DNA from: Arabidopsis thaliana
Lineage: Eukaryota > Streptophyta > Magnoliopsida > Brassicales > Brassicaceae
Direction: 5' to 3'
Length of the DNA: 64,000 bases
NCBI RefSeq assembly: GCF_000001735.4
Contig: NC_003074.8
Location: 8,804,101 to 8,868,100, forward strand
In this document: positions 1-11,955 of the stretch, in pieces
Layout: every line of letters starts with the position of its first letter
Numbering within the stretch: the stretch's first letter is position 1
Notes under the pieces: generated by a model
The model's database searches: none
What the model was told of the DNA's origin: nothing
The model's input: the letters and a program-made list of their open reading frames with translations, nothing else
Translations under genes and position numbers: made by a program

Positions 1-1757
1 AAAATCATACAGAGTAACCTGACATCATTGATTACCACATAACACAAATTAATTATTTGATAATACGTTTAATTTACTGATTAATTATAGTGCATATTAT
101 ATTTTAGTTTAGGTCAACTGACAATTAACTATAAGAACTAAAAATTTACTAAATACGAAAAGCCACATTGGGACGTTTTCTGTTTTATGAAATTATGCAA
201 CGGCGCATTGCGGCGTCTCTAGCTATCCTCTATGCATATCAGACTATAAAATATTTGTTCGTGAAATTACTTTTTATGTTCTATAATAGTGATTGAGTGT
301 TTAATAACCAAGAACATCATAAAAAAAACTCTATAGATAATCATAATAATTGCATTAACATATTTGGCTATTTGCCAAAACAATTTAACTCAATACTGGT
401 TGATTTGCAATGCTAGAGGATCTTAAAGAACCATCTTAGATTCTAAGTAGTAAACAAATATATAAATCAAGTGGTAGTGGTTTAGCGATTCCCATTCTAG
501 GAAGCGTTGCCTTGTCGGTCTAGAACAAGAAAAGATTCATTACAAAACATTGAATTATCTACATCAATTGTTATTTACCTAGTCGAAATAGTGTTATATT
601 TTTTTTCTTTATTATTAGAAAATTTGGTGAATACACTAGTACTTGACGACTATAATCACTCTAAGAAATTAGTTGGGTGGTAAAATGTCGGATTACCGAT
701 AGATAATTAAAATAAAATAAAACTCTAAGTCTAAACTATACGGGCAAGAATATTTAACTGGTTCGTAATTATTTTAATATTTTTTCTTACTACGACCCGT
801 TAAAGGTAATCAAAATTCTTGTACAATGTTCTGTCTTTGTTTGGGTGACATATGAAATATACGTTTGAGAATATTTAAATACAGTTTGACGACTAATATG
901 CACAAAAAGATGATGTGCAAGGTATAAGCTACTGGAATTGCATCGTAATTCCATGATTCTACAGGTCTCGAAAGTGTATACAAACAAGGAATATATGTTA
1001 TAAAAATTTTTGTTTAGCAGAATTTGAAATAAATAAAAAATACTATTGAAATATTAGGTGCTAAAATTTATCAACCACAAAATATGGGTCATACTCCTTT
1101 GTTTAAAGTTATCGAGGACGCAAGAATTTGATTTATATTTTAATTTTAGTTTGTACGATTAATAGCAACAATTGTTAGGCTAATAAAACCCATTAGGCTT
1201 AGTTCAATAGTTCTAAACAAGTGACCAGTTACATAGATGTAATGACATGTCATATTTCTTCTAGTATTATTTATTAACCAACATCGTTCAAGTAAAAGAT
1301 AATATCTACGTGTACCTAAGCGTGGCTAGTTAACTAATTGGAAAAAATCGCTTTACGTGTACATAAGGGAATGACTAAGTTCTGCTTTTGGTACGAAATG
1401 GTACACAAATGATTTTTCAGAATTTATATTATTCTAAGAACAACTTTTGTGTACTCCAATTTCCTAATGCCGTCGGCAGAACAAAAACCTAAGCAAAGTT
1501 GTATACAGTATATGCATAACTCTCCTTTTTGGATCACCAAAAGTTGTATATATAAATTTCTAAGAAATAGCATAAACATTAGCCGAGGCATGTAAAATTA
1601 AAATTCAAGAAAAAAAAAAAAAACATAAACTAAAACACTTATAAACACAAAAAGACGATAGGTCACTTAAAACAAACCAAAACATCCAAATATTTATATT
1701 TCAAAACCAAAACCCAAACAATACTTAAACGGTAATAAATTACCAAAAAGTTGAAAA
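1..1757. other. Gene-free spacer, left edge
   Basis: No convincing coding sequence. From about 21 to 1370 it is a diverged copy of 4639-5880, upstream of the ammonium transporter gene (see the two repeat entries). It therefore probably belongs to the upstream region of a second, tandem ammonium transporter gene lying to the left of the window. The last ~300 bases are AT-rich and would hold the 3' untranslated region of the gene ending at 1758. Confidence 0.6.
21..1370. repeat. Duplicated AMT upstream region, copy A
   Basis: It shares many blocks in the same order with 4639-5880. One 23-base block starting GACATCATTGATTACC is identical (21 and 4639). Others include CTAAATACGAAAAGCC, CTCTATGCATATCA, TTTTTGTTCGTGAAATT-like and the GTATACCTAA/GTGTACCTAA block near 1310 and 5820. 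Indels of tens of bases separate the blocks. This is what is left of a tandem gene duplication that included promoter DNA. Confidence 0.75.
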
Positions 1758-3254
1758 TTAAACGCGAGGAGGAGTAGCTGATCGAGGGAAAGGAGATCCA
1801 GGATCCACTCTATGAGACTCATCATCATTATCATGGTAGATATAAGCAAAGCCACCGTGACGTGTCATATCCATCCCTTGCATTTCATGCTGCTCCGAGA
1901 TCCTAAGCAGATTGAGCCTTTTGAGGATGAAGAAGAGTGTTCCCATTGTGGCACTAACCCATCCTACAATCACAAGTATTTGAACCAATTGTGCTCCCAA
2001 CAGCTTCCCTCCTCCGCCCATAAATAGTCCATATGGCCTTCCCGGGGTGGCGCCATAAACCTCGTTTAGATACTTCTCTTTGGCAAACAATCCTACGAAT
2101 ATCAACCCCCACGCGCCACACCCTCCATGTAGTTGGGCTGCCTCGAGTGGATCATCATATTGTACAAGCTCCGCGAGCTTGTTGCATCCGATAAGGACGA
2201 CAGAAGCCATGAAGCCGCACACAATCGCTGCCCATGGCTCTACGACGGAGCAACCTGCGGTTATGGCCGCAAACCCACCGAGTAACCCGTTGCAAACGTC
2301 CGTTACGTTCCAGTGGCCTGATAGGAGACGTTTACCAAAGAGTGTGGTTAGAGCTGCTGTGCATCCTGAGAGTGTGGTGTTAACCGCTGTACGGCCGATT
2401 CCGCTCCATTGGCCGTAGTTGGAACCAGAATTATACGGAACGAGTATCTTAGTGAAGGAACCGGGGTTGAAACCATACCATCCAAACCATAGGAGGAAGG
2501 TTCCTAAGACTACTAGCGAGGCAGAGTGGCCGCGCAGAGCAATAGCGCGACCACCTTTCTCGAACCGACCACGACGAGGACCTTCAATAAGAGCACCCCA
2601 TAAACCTGCTATGCCACCAACCATGTGAACAACACCGGAGCCAGCAAAGTCAATGGCTCCGGTGCTAAACAAACGATCATCCGCTGAACGAAAGGGACTG
2701 GCCCATCCATCCGGGGACCAAAACCAGTGAGAGACAACCGGGTAAACAAATCCGGTTAAGAAAGAAGAGTATATCAAGTAAGCCACGAACTGAGTCCTCT
2801 CTGCGATCGAACCACTTGTGATTCCAGCGGCCGCGATTGCGAACGCCCATTGGTAGAGGAAGAAAGAGTAATCAGCTGTGGGAGTCGGAAAGTCTCTAAG
2901 AGCAAAGTTGTGTCTTCCAATGAACCCTTCGGAGGATCCTCCAAAGGCAAAGGCGTAACCAAAGAGATAGTAGAAGAGTCCTCCGGCTGCAGCGTCAAGG
3001 ACATTGGTAAGCATGATGTTCATCGTATTCTTGGCTCTAACAGAACCAGCACAAAGCATAGCGAAGCCGAGCTGCATGGCGAAGACAAGGTAGGCAGAGA
3101 AGAGGAGGTAGGTGTTGTCTATGGCGAAGGCTGCATCGGTGAACTTGTTGTTAACGGTGCCTAATTGGCCGCAAATGTAGTCGGCCGCCGCCGTGGCGTT
3201 GGGGCCAAGTAGGGTGGCGAGATCGGCCGCAGAGCATGTTATTGCTCCTGACAT
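1758..3254 (-). CDS. AMT1;3: High-affinity ammonium transporter, AMT1 family
   Basis: Intronless gene for a 498-aa plasma-membrane ammonium transporter of the AMT1 clade, which moves ammonium into root cells. About eleven hydrophobic segments are visible. The pore twin histidines are H210 (VVHMVGG) and H376 ([10 protein letters not shown]), and the family signature around residues 176-225 is intact. The cytosolic tail carries the conserved [11 protein letters not shown] motif. Its threonine, about residue 464, is the site whose phosphorylation shuts the trimer in AMT1 proteins. The start is the first Met of the family N-terminus [15 protein letters not shown]1;3 is chosen over its tandem sister AMT1;5 because the MYB gene is its immediate neighbour. 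The family call is near certain; the paralogue number is an inference from synteny. Confidence 0.93.
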
Positions 3255-4142
3255 GTTTGAGAGAGCTGAGAGAGAGAAAGAGAGATACGGAGAAGAAAGG
3301 TTGTCTCTTGTGTGTCTCTTAAAAGGAAGAAGGAGGAGTTTAGGGTTGACTTTAGATTCCGGCTAGACCAATTAAGTTCGTATTTAAGAGAGTTTATCAA
3401 TTATTTAAGAAGTTATGTGACGTAACAACATTATTGAATTAGAGATGTAATCTGCCAAATCTTCTTAATAACTTGCAAATTACGATCCTAATCCTATACG
3501 GTTTTTGGTGATTAAGTGATTGCCATGTAATGTGTGAATAAAAAAAAGGTAAATTAAAGGCTTGTATAAAAAAATTACAAAAATAAATTTGTGAATAAAA
3601 TTGATACTAGTATTTAAAGTAATAAATCAAAGAATAATTGTCCTAGCTCAACCGTATATGTTCAAGCAAACCGATCAGAACTTACTACATAGATGTCGAT
3701 TTTAGATCAGCAGTTTTATGAAATTAAGTCAAGATTCAGCACTCTTTATACGACAATCTTATGATAATCTTGCAAAATTTTAATAAAGTTCATAACCAAA
3801 TATTAATTAAGTTTGCTGAAGGTTGAAACCAAAAATGATAACATGGGTTAGCGGGAACCACGTTTTATTTGCTGAAAATTGCACTTTACACCCTTAACTC
3901 TTAGATATGTCCAAAATTACTCAGATCATCAACAGAAGCATTAAAAAAAATTATCTTGGTTTTGTATAATAATACTACATGCATGTATAAAGTATTCAAT
4001 TAGGAAAACAAAAAAATGAAGACACACGACATATAGTTTCAAGCAAGAGATATATACAATAATTCGATCCAATTGACATTGAAACCTATTAACAGTTCAT
4101 GAATAATTCACGTTTATACCAAAACAAAAACATTCATGTTTA

Positions 4143-4143
<1 letters not shown>

Positions 4144-4174
<31 letters not shown>
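4144..4174. repeat. (AT)n microsatellite
   Basis: About 15 uninterrupted AT dinucleotides in the spacer upstream of AMT1;3. A likely length-polymorphic site. Confidence 0.9.
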
Positions 4175-4177
<3 letters not shown>

Positions 4178-4638
4178 AAGATATTTAATGATTGAAAAAA
4201 GACATTTATCTCTCAGTTTGTGCCAAGCCATGAAAATTCAAGTCAAGTATTACTTTTAGGAACATGATGATCTCTTTTGATCAAAAATCTATTATGATGT
4301 ATTTGAATAAATATACTTAAAAGTTGTTACAAGTGCTGATGTTTCACCAATAGGCTTTTTATTGTCACTAACTAGTTCTAAAAACTGAAAGCTTTCTATA
4401 TATGTATGTGTGTGTGTGTCTGACCTTAATCATGTTTTAAGTCAACCTAACTTAATCATTATGGGAGACACTTGTGACTTGTTATCTATATATTTACTGA
4501 TGAGTTGTAAATGAGAGTTGACACTCAGAAAAATAGACAAAGCAAACTGTTTTCTAAAATAATGAACGTTAAATTATGCACATATTTTAGTAGACGGTAG
4601 CTTTCTAAATCGTACAAAATAATGTCAAGAATTGACGT

Positions 4639-5880
4639 GACATCATTGATTACCACATAACAAATATTGATTCTTTAGTAATACGTAGTAACTATTGATT
4701 AATTGTAGTACATATTTTTTAATTTAGGTCAACTGAAAATTATAAATGTAAAATTGTTTACTAAATACGAAAAGCCATAGTAAGTGATTTACATTATATT
4801 GGTTTATGAAATAAAACTAAAGCAGGCTTGTTATACTGTGTAACTAGGTAAGCACCACGGCTCGACGCAATAGCACGTTAGGGAGTCTATAGCTCGCCTC
4901 TATGCATATCAAAATTCACAATTTTTGTTCGTGAAATTCTTTTTTTATCCTCTGATGTTAGAAACCAAAGGCATCATAAGAAAAATTGCGATAATCAAGA
5001 CTTTTGCATTAACTTTTGTGCCAAAAAACAATTACGCCAAGAGTGGTAGACTTTGCATTGCTTCATGATGACTTTAAAGAACCCTGCTGGATTCTAAGTA
5101 GTACCATTCAAATCTATTGTTTCCAGCTAGTTCTATATATTTTAAAGAATGAGTTATTGACTCTATTAGTCTCTAATTATTATACTTCTTAGATTTTTTT
5201 TTTTTTTTTGGTTCAAAGTTCAACGAGTAGACATTCACAGCAAGATTATTTTAAATGCCGAAAGTATTTCTATTAATATTCTTGCAACTACCACTTTAAA
5301 TGTAATCCAAATTATTGTACAGTATAATTGAAAGTTTCGCATTTGTTGTCTTTGTTTAGCTGACATATGAAAGATACATTTAACAAGAAAAAAATGCGTG
5401 ATGCAAATACAGTTTGACTAATATGCAGAAAATATGATGTGCAAGGAAAAGCTATTGGACCTGATCGCATTTAATATCGTGATAACATGATACTACAGTT
5501 ATCCAAACTGAATCTAACGAATGAATAAAAGGATTTGTATTGGGTTTAGGAACATAGAATGTTATTGAATTCTTCATCTAGGCAAAATTAAGTTCTATAA
5601 ATTAATCGCCTACCAAATATGGGCCACTCATTTTTTGTTTAGGAAGTCTTTGCAAAGATTTTAAGGCAACGAATGGTTAGGCAAATAAAGCCCATTTAGG
5701 CTCGACCCGTAAACGTTTACAAGTGGCCACTTAGATTTACTGACATCACCTTATCTAAGGTTATTATTATTCATCAGCCTAAGTATTTTGGTTGGTAAAG
5801 TCTAAAAGGAAATATCCACGTATACCTAAACGCAGCTAGCTAACTAGTTGAGAAAAAATCGTTCAAGTTACATATAAGAT
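4639..5880. repeat. Duplicated AMT upstream region, copy B
   Basis: Partner of 21-1370. It begins about 1.4 kb upstream of the AMT1;3 start codon. If spacing is conserved, the start codon of the sister gene lies roughly 1.4 kb to the left of the window. It carries extra bases around 4780-4860 that copy A lacks. Confidence 0.75.
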
Positions 5881-6310
5881 TACTTTGAATAACTTTATCT
5901 TTGAGATATAATTTGTTTAGGGAATTTATGCTTCGATTCTTGTTTCGAAACGATGTACCATACTATCATCATAACTAGGTCCAGAATTCTAGACGGCGCC
6001 CTTGTAAACTACAAGAGGAATGATCAAGCAAGTAAAGAGGTAATGCTGAATCCAAGACTAAATTAGAAAGTAAGAGATTTCATTAGCTTTAATGAGTTCA
6101 AAGGGAATTTCACCTAGTGGAAGTCGGATTCATAACTATTTGTTCCTTAAAAGCGGATTCATGTTTAACATATTTATTTGTTAAAGTAAGAATAATTAAT
6201 ATGGCTCAAACCGTGTTCTTGTTTTTCTTTTCCGTAGCACTATGCCACTATCTTTATTATACAAAAGCTTCGGAAATTGGATGGGACACGTTTAGCCAAA
6301 TCCAAATGAT

Positions 6311-6363
6311 AGATATCGATTCCTTGTTACGGAAAAAAAAAAAAAAAAAGATATCGATTCCTT
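6311..6363 (+). mobile_element. Tiny poly(A) insertion with target-site duplication
   Basis: Direct repeats AGATATCGATTCCTT at 6311-6325 and 6349-6363 flank GTTACGG followed by about 17 A residues. A target duplication around a short tail ending in poly(A) is the footprint of LINE/SINE-type retroposition, here truncated at the 5' end to almost nothing. Replication slippage could also give this pattern but would not explain the A tract. Confidence 0.5.
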
Positions 6364-7235
6364 TGTTTTAGTTTTAATTTTTTTTGTCGTCTACTTCATC
6401 ACTATTACAAGATATTAATATTTTCCTATCCGGTAAAACTTACTTTATTAACATACAAATTTCGCATTTTTCCGATAATTGAATTCCAAACATAAAATAA
6501 AATAAACTTTTTGGTCAAACACTTAATGATATGAGCTTCCAAAAATATTAATACACATTTAAGATCTAAATAATTTTGGAAAGAAAGCTAAATAAATATG
6601 AACAAACAAGGGAAATTAACTAGAAATTTTTTTTGTTTTAAAAAAGCGGATCACTGGTTTTTATTTTTATTTTCTTTTAAAATTTATGTTTAATTTTACT
6701 TTCTAATAATGAACTAGTGTATGATGATGATCCGGAAGACTATCCAACATGCAGTTAAGTGTTAAAAAAAATTTTAATTAAGTTTACGAGAGGCTTTAAT
6801 AAAAGAGCTAAGTACATACTGGAACTATTAAAAGCAACCAAATTGAACAGAACACTTTCTATTAATCTACAAGAAACTCATTAGGATAATCCAAGTTGGA
6901 ATAATCTACTGTAATATCTTAATCTCATCAAGAAGATATTTTCACTACAATATGCAAGTGACAAAAAAAATATTTGATCTATTGGAGTGAGTTGTGTTGT
7001 ACTACCATTGACATAAGCATTCTTCCACATACTTTCTTAAATTCTACTACATCACTCTTTTATGATAAAACCAAATGAGCTTCTTACATCACACACAATT
7101 CATACCAAAATTATATATGTTAAAACCAAAAATCTCAAATAAATGAAACCACAAACTAAACTCAAACTCGACCTAAGTTGTCGGTCAAGTTTTTCTCTTT
7201 CATTATCCGGCAGATAAGATATTTTAAAGGTCAAG

Positions 7236-8230
7236 TTAACAGAAGGGAATGACCATGTTCTGGAAATAGTGCTTCCTTGGGGCACAAGCAGCGCCACCAA
7301 AACTTCCTTGTCCTTCAAAATCCAGATTCCATAAACCGTCCCAAATAGCGTTATCTTCATTCACATTAGCCTCAGGTATTGTTACCGGAACCACCGGGTA
7401 ATACCCGTTACTATTTGGTTCACAACCAGAAGTTGTTGTTGAATGTGTGATCTGATGAGGTACATATAATGCTCCACTTTCGCCACTACTGCTACTGCTG
7501 AAGGTGTTATCACCATTGTTGTTGTCGTCATCTAGTAACGACATGATCTTTTTCATGTCGATTTGATTGAATTGAAGCAACTGTTGTTCTTGCTGCAACT
7601 CCATTTGTCTTTGCTGCTGAAATTGTTGCCTCTTCAAGATTCGGTTCTTTGTCTTCTCCGCACTGTTAGTTGGAGACTTCGTCTTCTTCTTGAAATGGGT
7701 TCGCCAATAGTTCTTGATTTCGTTGTCTGTTCTTCCCGGTAAACTACGTGCAATCGTGGACCACCTACAAATACAAATCATCAGACAAAAAACCTTAGAA
7801 TAAGGAAAAAGAGATGAGTTACTTATTAGGGTAAAGCTACAATTGTTTCATATTTTAGTTTCGAATGTAATGAAAAAAAGTTAAGAGAAGAAAATTCTAT
7901 TTAGCATACTAGAGGATGTGAATAAACAATCAAAGCTTAGGTTAATTACCTATTGCCCCACTTAGCATGTAACTCAAGGATAATGGTTTCTTCATGAGGA
8001 GTGATTTGTCCTCTCTTGAGGTCTGGTCTTAGGTAGTTAACCCATCTTAACCTGCAGCTTTTCCCATTTCTCTTCAACCCCGCGAGCCTCGCAACAGAGT
8101 TCCATCGCCCTTCACCGTGAAGCTGCACATAATCGATCAAAAGGCGGTCTTCTTCAGCAGTCCAAGGCCCTTTTCTCCAACCTTCTTCTACCATTCCCCA
8201 TCCTCCTCCCATCCCTCCCCACAAACTCAT
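7236..8230 (-). CDS. MYB305: R2R3-MYB transcription factor
   Basis: Two exons (7950-8230 and 7236-7764, AG|G junction) give 269 aa. The protein is a nuclear DNA-binding transcription factor. Repeat R2 begins at [12 protein letters not shown] with its helix-turn-helix ending RWVNYLRP. R3 runs from RGQITPHEE across the intron to [20 protein letters not shown]. After the DNA-binding domain come a basic stretch, a Gln-rich segment ([16 protein letters not shown]), a poly-Ser run and an acidic, tryptophan-containing tail ([12 protein letters not shown]) that could be an activation domain. The start precedes a Gly/Trp-rich N-terminal extension of about 20 residues. Only one intron is present, in R3; many family members have two. 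The name MYB305 (also called MYB71) rests on length and neighbours; target genes cannot be read from the sequence. Confidence 0.9.
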
Positions 8231-8404
8231 TATTTCTTCTTAGTTTTTTTTTCTTTAGTGAAAGCTAAATAAGAGAAGTAGTGTCTTCTCCTTCTCTAAC
8301 AGTCCCACCAATCTCTTTTTGTCTCTCTGTCTTGTGAAACCTAAGTGTTCCTCTGTTTTGTCTTTGTGTTGTGTTTTGTTCTGTTTTTCCTCTTCCCCTT
8401 TCAT

Positions 8405-8416
8405 TATTTATATATA
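8405..8416 (-). promoter_or_regulatory. Probable TATA box of the MYB gene
   Basis: TATATATAAATA reads on the minus strand about 180 bases upstream of the start codon. It is followed by a polypurine/polypyrimidine-biased leader, as is usual for plant 5' untranslated regions. Confidence 0.5.
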
Positions 8417-9523
8417 CACTCACTCTAGCTCCTTGGCTCCACCACTTTTTTTGTTTGTTTGTTTTCTATAGAGATATAGACTAGTGACAAGACAATCTTT
8501 TTACATTTTTAGAGTTGTGTACCTTTTAGAATCATAAATATCATCTAACCACTAACTAAAAGAAAATTCCGTGCAATATACATACCTTTTTCCCCTTAAA
8601 CTACAAAAATAGTTCTACAAGCTCTTAATTAGCAATAATTAGAATTTAATGTAAACACAAAAGAATTACGAGAACTTGGGTGCTCTCGTTACCCCTTTTC
8701 ACTGGTCGTTTTCATAAGTCTTTCGTATGTATCATTTCCTCTGTCCATTCAACTCTTGATCTCCAAAGGCATCATCATACACAAATTACTAAATTACCCC
8801 TCTTGTTGGTATATTTCTTTTGAGTTTTAATCATGGATGAAAACATGCATTGATACATTAAACCAAAACTTTTCTTCTTTTCTCCAACTACATTTTGAGT
8901 CCTTAGTTGCTAACCAAATCTGAAAGACAAAAGTTTACAAGTTTAATTTTTTTAAAAACAATTCTAAGAATCTAAGCTTAATAGTCTCTGTATGGGAATT
9001 ACAAGTATAGAAATTAATAAAACCCGAGAAATTAGAAAAGTTAACACATTGTAAACTAGTGTCATGGTAGGTTGAAATTTTTTGGATTAATTCCAAGGAG
9101 ACGTAACAATGGTGAGTTGTGGCTACTTCATCACAATCAGTTTCAAAAACCTATCAATATATATCCTTATAGAAAAATATTCTTCATAACCTATAACAAA
9201 ATTTTCATCTTCAAATGAAACAGTGAAGGGTCCAATGAAAATTTTCCCTTGAAGCACTATCTGATCGTCTCCCTATAGGCTATAAGCAAATACTTCTTAC
9301 GCATATGGTGGAATGAATCAGAAGAATTTTACGAGCTATCGATCCCACATCAAAATTTCTGAAAAGGTCTTCCCAAAGAGTATCTTTCCTACATAACCTC
9401 GACAGACCAAGATAACCGTTCACTTACTACACAAGTTTTAAACTCATTAGTTTTAGGGTTTTTGTTTTTAATATGTTAAACCAAAAAAAAGAAAAATAAA
9501 TTAAATCAAACAGAAATTATATT

Positions 9524-9525
<2 letters not shown>

Positions 9526-9555
<30 letters not shown>
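9526..9555. repeat. (AT)n microsatellite
   Basis: About 15 alternating TA dinucleotides upstream of the MYB gene. Confidence 0.9.
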
Positions 9556-9558
<3 letters not shown>

Positions 9559-11825
9559 GAATTCAGCCTAAATCAAAAACTAAACAGATCCAAAGCATAA
9601 TTTATTTGATTTCAGTTAGAATTCTATTGAAAAGTTTAAGAAACTAAATCAAATTTAAATGTTATAATTATTAAGCCACCCAAGCTTCATCATTCTCATA
9701 TACACGAAACGAGGATATTACAGGGCTATTCATTTTGATCCATTATTTTATGCAAGATTAAAGAAATAATGTTAAGGCATTAGGTAACATGGTTTAACAA
9801 GGCATCAAATCCAATAGAATAATCCTTTTAATCTAAATTTTTATCTTTTTGATAGGGTTAAGCTAAAGTTATTTACAACTTGTGTTTTGTTGCCACGTAT
9901 ATGATCTAGAGGTTTAATGCAGGGACATATATTATGATTATTATAATTATTTAACTTCCTTAATGAACATTTTCTTAGAAAGCATAATTAAAAGTAAAAG
10001 AATATCATGGTGCTGGATTATTTTAAGGTTATACACATTATTGAACCACTAAGGTTTCTCCAAGTGTCAAGGATATTTATACATGCGATCTTACACTAAT
10101 CTTTGTTGTTGTCGTATAAGATTCGTTGGATTCCACATAAGGAGTTATTACAATAAACTATAGAAACAAACCAAATAATATGAAAAAGTTGATGGTGTTT
10201 GTACGTCACCATGGGACAGGTGGTCTTATAATTCTCTCCTCTTAGATATTTGTAATGTCTCTTCTCATTTCTTTCTAGATATTGTGATCAATCCAAAAAA
10301 ATGAATGTCTAGCGTTTCCATCTTTTTCCATAGTAGAAATCAAACAAAAAAATACTGCAAAATACTAATATAACAAGAAATATCTACGTGAAAGATGAGT
10401 TATTATATGTCATTAATAGCGTTTTATGAAAATCACAAACTATGTATTATGTCTCTGGTTTCATGTTGGGTACGTATTTCAGATGAACCTAAAACCAAAA
10501 CTATCGGTTGGTTTTTGTTTCTAAAATACATATAACATTTTCAGTAACATCCAATAAATAGGATACTGAATGTTAAGTTTACGTGTATACATATTGCAAC
10601 TTATTTATCAAAATATCAATTGGACGGTTGAAATTTCTTTTGTTAAGTCCATGACAAAACTAACGTCAACTCCAAATTTTTGATGCGACAAAACATAGTA
10701 GTTAGTTAATTAGCACTACAAACATTAGACTAATTTTCTAGAACTAGGGTCGGATTTAGGGTATTTCATGCCAAGCTTGACCGATCGACTGACCGATCCA
10801 CTTGCTAGTCAAAGGTAATAGATTTTCTTTTTAATATAGATTACCTATGAATGAATCTTTTAAATGCCAAAATAAGGTACATCATCAAATCATAATTACT
10901 TAAATAATGCGTAAACTGATCGTATGGGTTTTGAATCTCTCAAGCTGTTACGGTGGAACTATTGGGGCACTTCGAAGATTAGGACAATTTCTAAGAAGTG
11001 AAACGAAATACGTTAAGACCTAATCTCTAGAATATAGTTCCCGTGTCTTTCCAAAGACATTTGATGCCTATAAAATATAAATCACATGACTGATCGGAAG
11101 AGTCGAAAAACACAAATAGAACTATGGTGAAAATTCAAATGGTTCAACAGATTTTTATTTTCTAAGTATTTTAATCAGATTTTGTTCACAAAGCAATTCT
11201 CAAATTTGTGTACCTCAACGGCTCAGAGACTACAGACACAAAGGCGTGCCTATAAGACGTCAGCAATATCATTCACTGATTATACATAAAAAATAATTTT
11301 TAATTGAATGATTAGACACTAATCACTTTTTTAATTCCACATGATTAATTATTTAATTGAATCATCTAATAAAGTTTTGTCGTTGGAGGTCATTTGAACT
11401 CCGTGTTTCGTACGGGTTTTCATATTATTTCTGACCTTTGTACTGCAAAGACATGTTTAGCAGCTAAGCATGTGATTTTGCTAGATATGCTTTTACGTTA
11501 AGAATTATTTATTTTATTTTAAAGTATGTCTTTTCAGGAGAATTATTATTTTTTTTTTTGTTTTTTTTCACATCATATCCCTCTCAAATTATTTGTAGTT
11601 TATGTGTGATTTGTTTTGGTATATATAATGTGTGAATTTGTTTTTTTAGAAACACTAGAGACTCCGTATTGAAATGTTTATTTAAATTATTTGATAGAAC
11701 TCTTTTTTATAAACACATGTTAAAAAGACGGTCTTGCTCTATATCAGAAAATAAATTATCAAAACTTACTCCTAAACTATATCCGCTAGAATTTGTGTGT
11801 GGAGAAATATCGAAAATATAAATTC

Positions 11826-11955
11826 ACATTTGGGATAAACAAAACATAAATTTTTAAAATGTCATAATTTAAAATTTAGTTTAATGTTTTTGATAAAACG
11901 GTCAAATTTCGTTGATTTGGCTACTTGGGATAAATCATTAAATTTTTGTTAACAA
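11826..11955. repeat. Relative of the SYP32-upstream inverted-repeat element
   Basis: It shares the ordered blocks ATTTGGGATAAACAAAACAT, AAAATGTCAT, TTTTGATAAAA, TTTCGTTGA and AAATTTTTGTTAA with 32894-33030. No second arm was found, so it is probably a fragment. Confidence 0.4.

Larger units (their letters stand above)
3255..7235. other. AMT1;3 upstream region and MYB 3' flank
   Basis: Four kilobases of AT-rich DNA with no convincing gene. It holds the AMT1;3 promoter, the second copy of the duplicated upstream block (4639-5880), an (AT)n microsatellite at about 4144-4174 and a small poly(A) insertion at 6311-6363. The 84-codon frame at 6117 lies partly in that insertion and shows no coding character. 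Confidence 0.6.
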
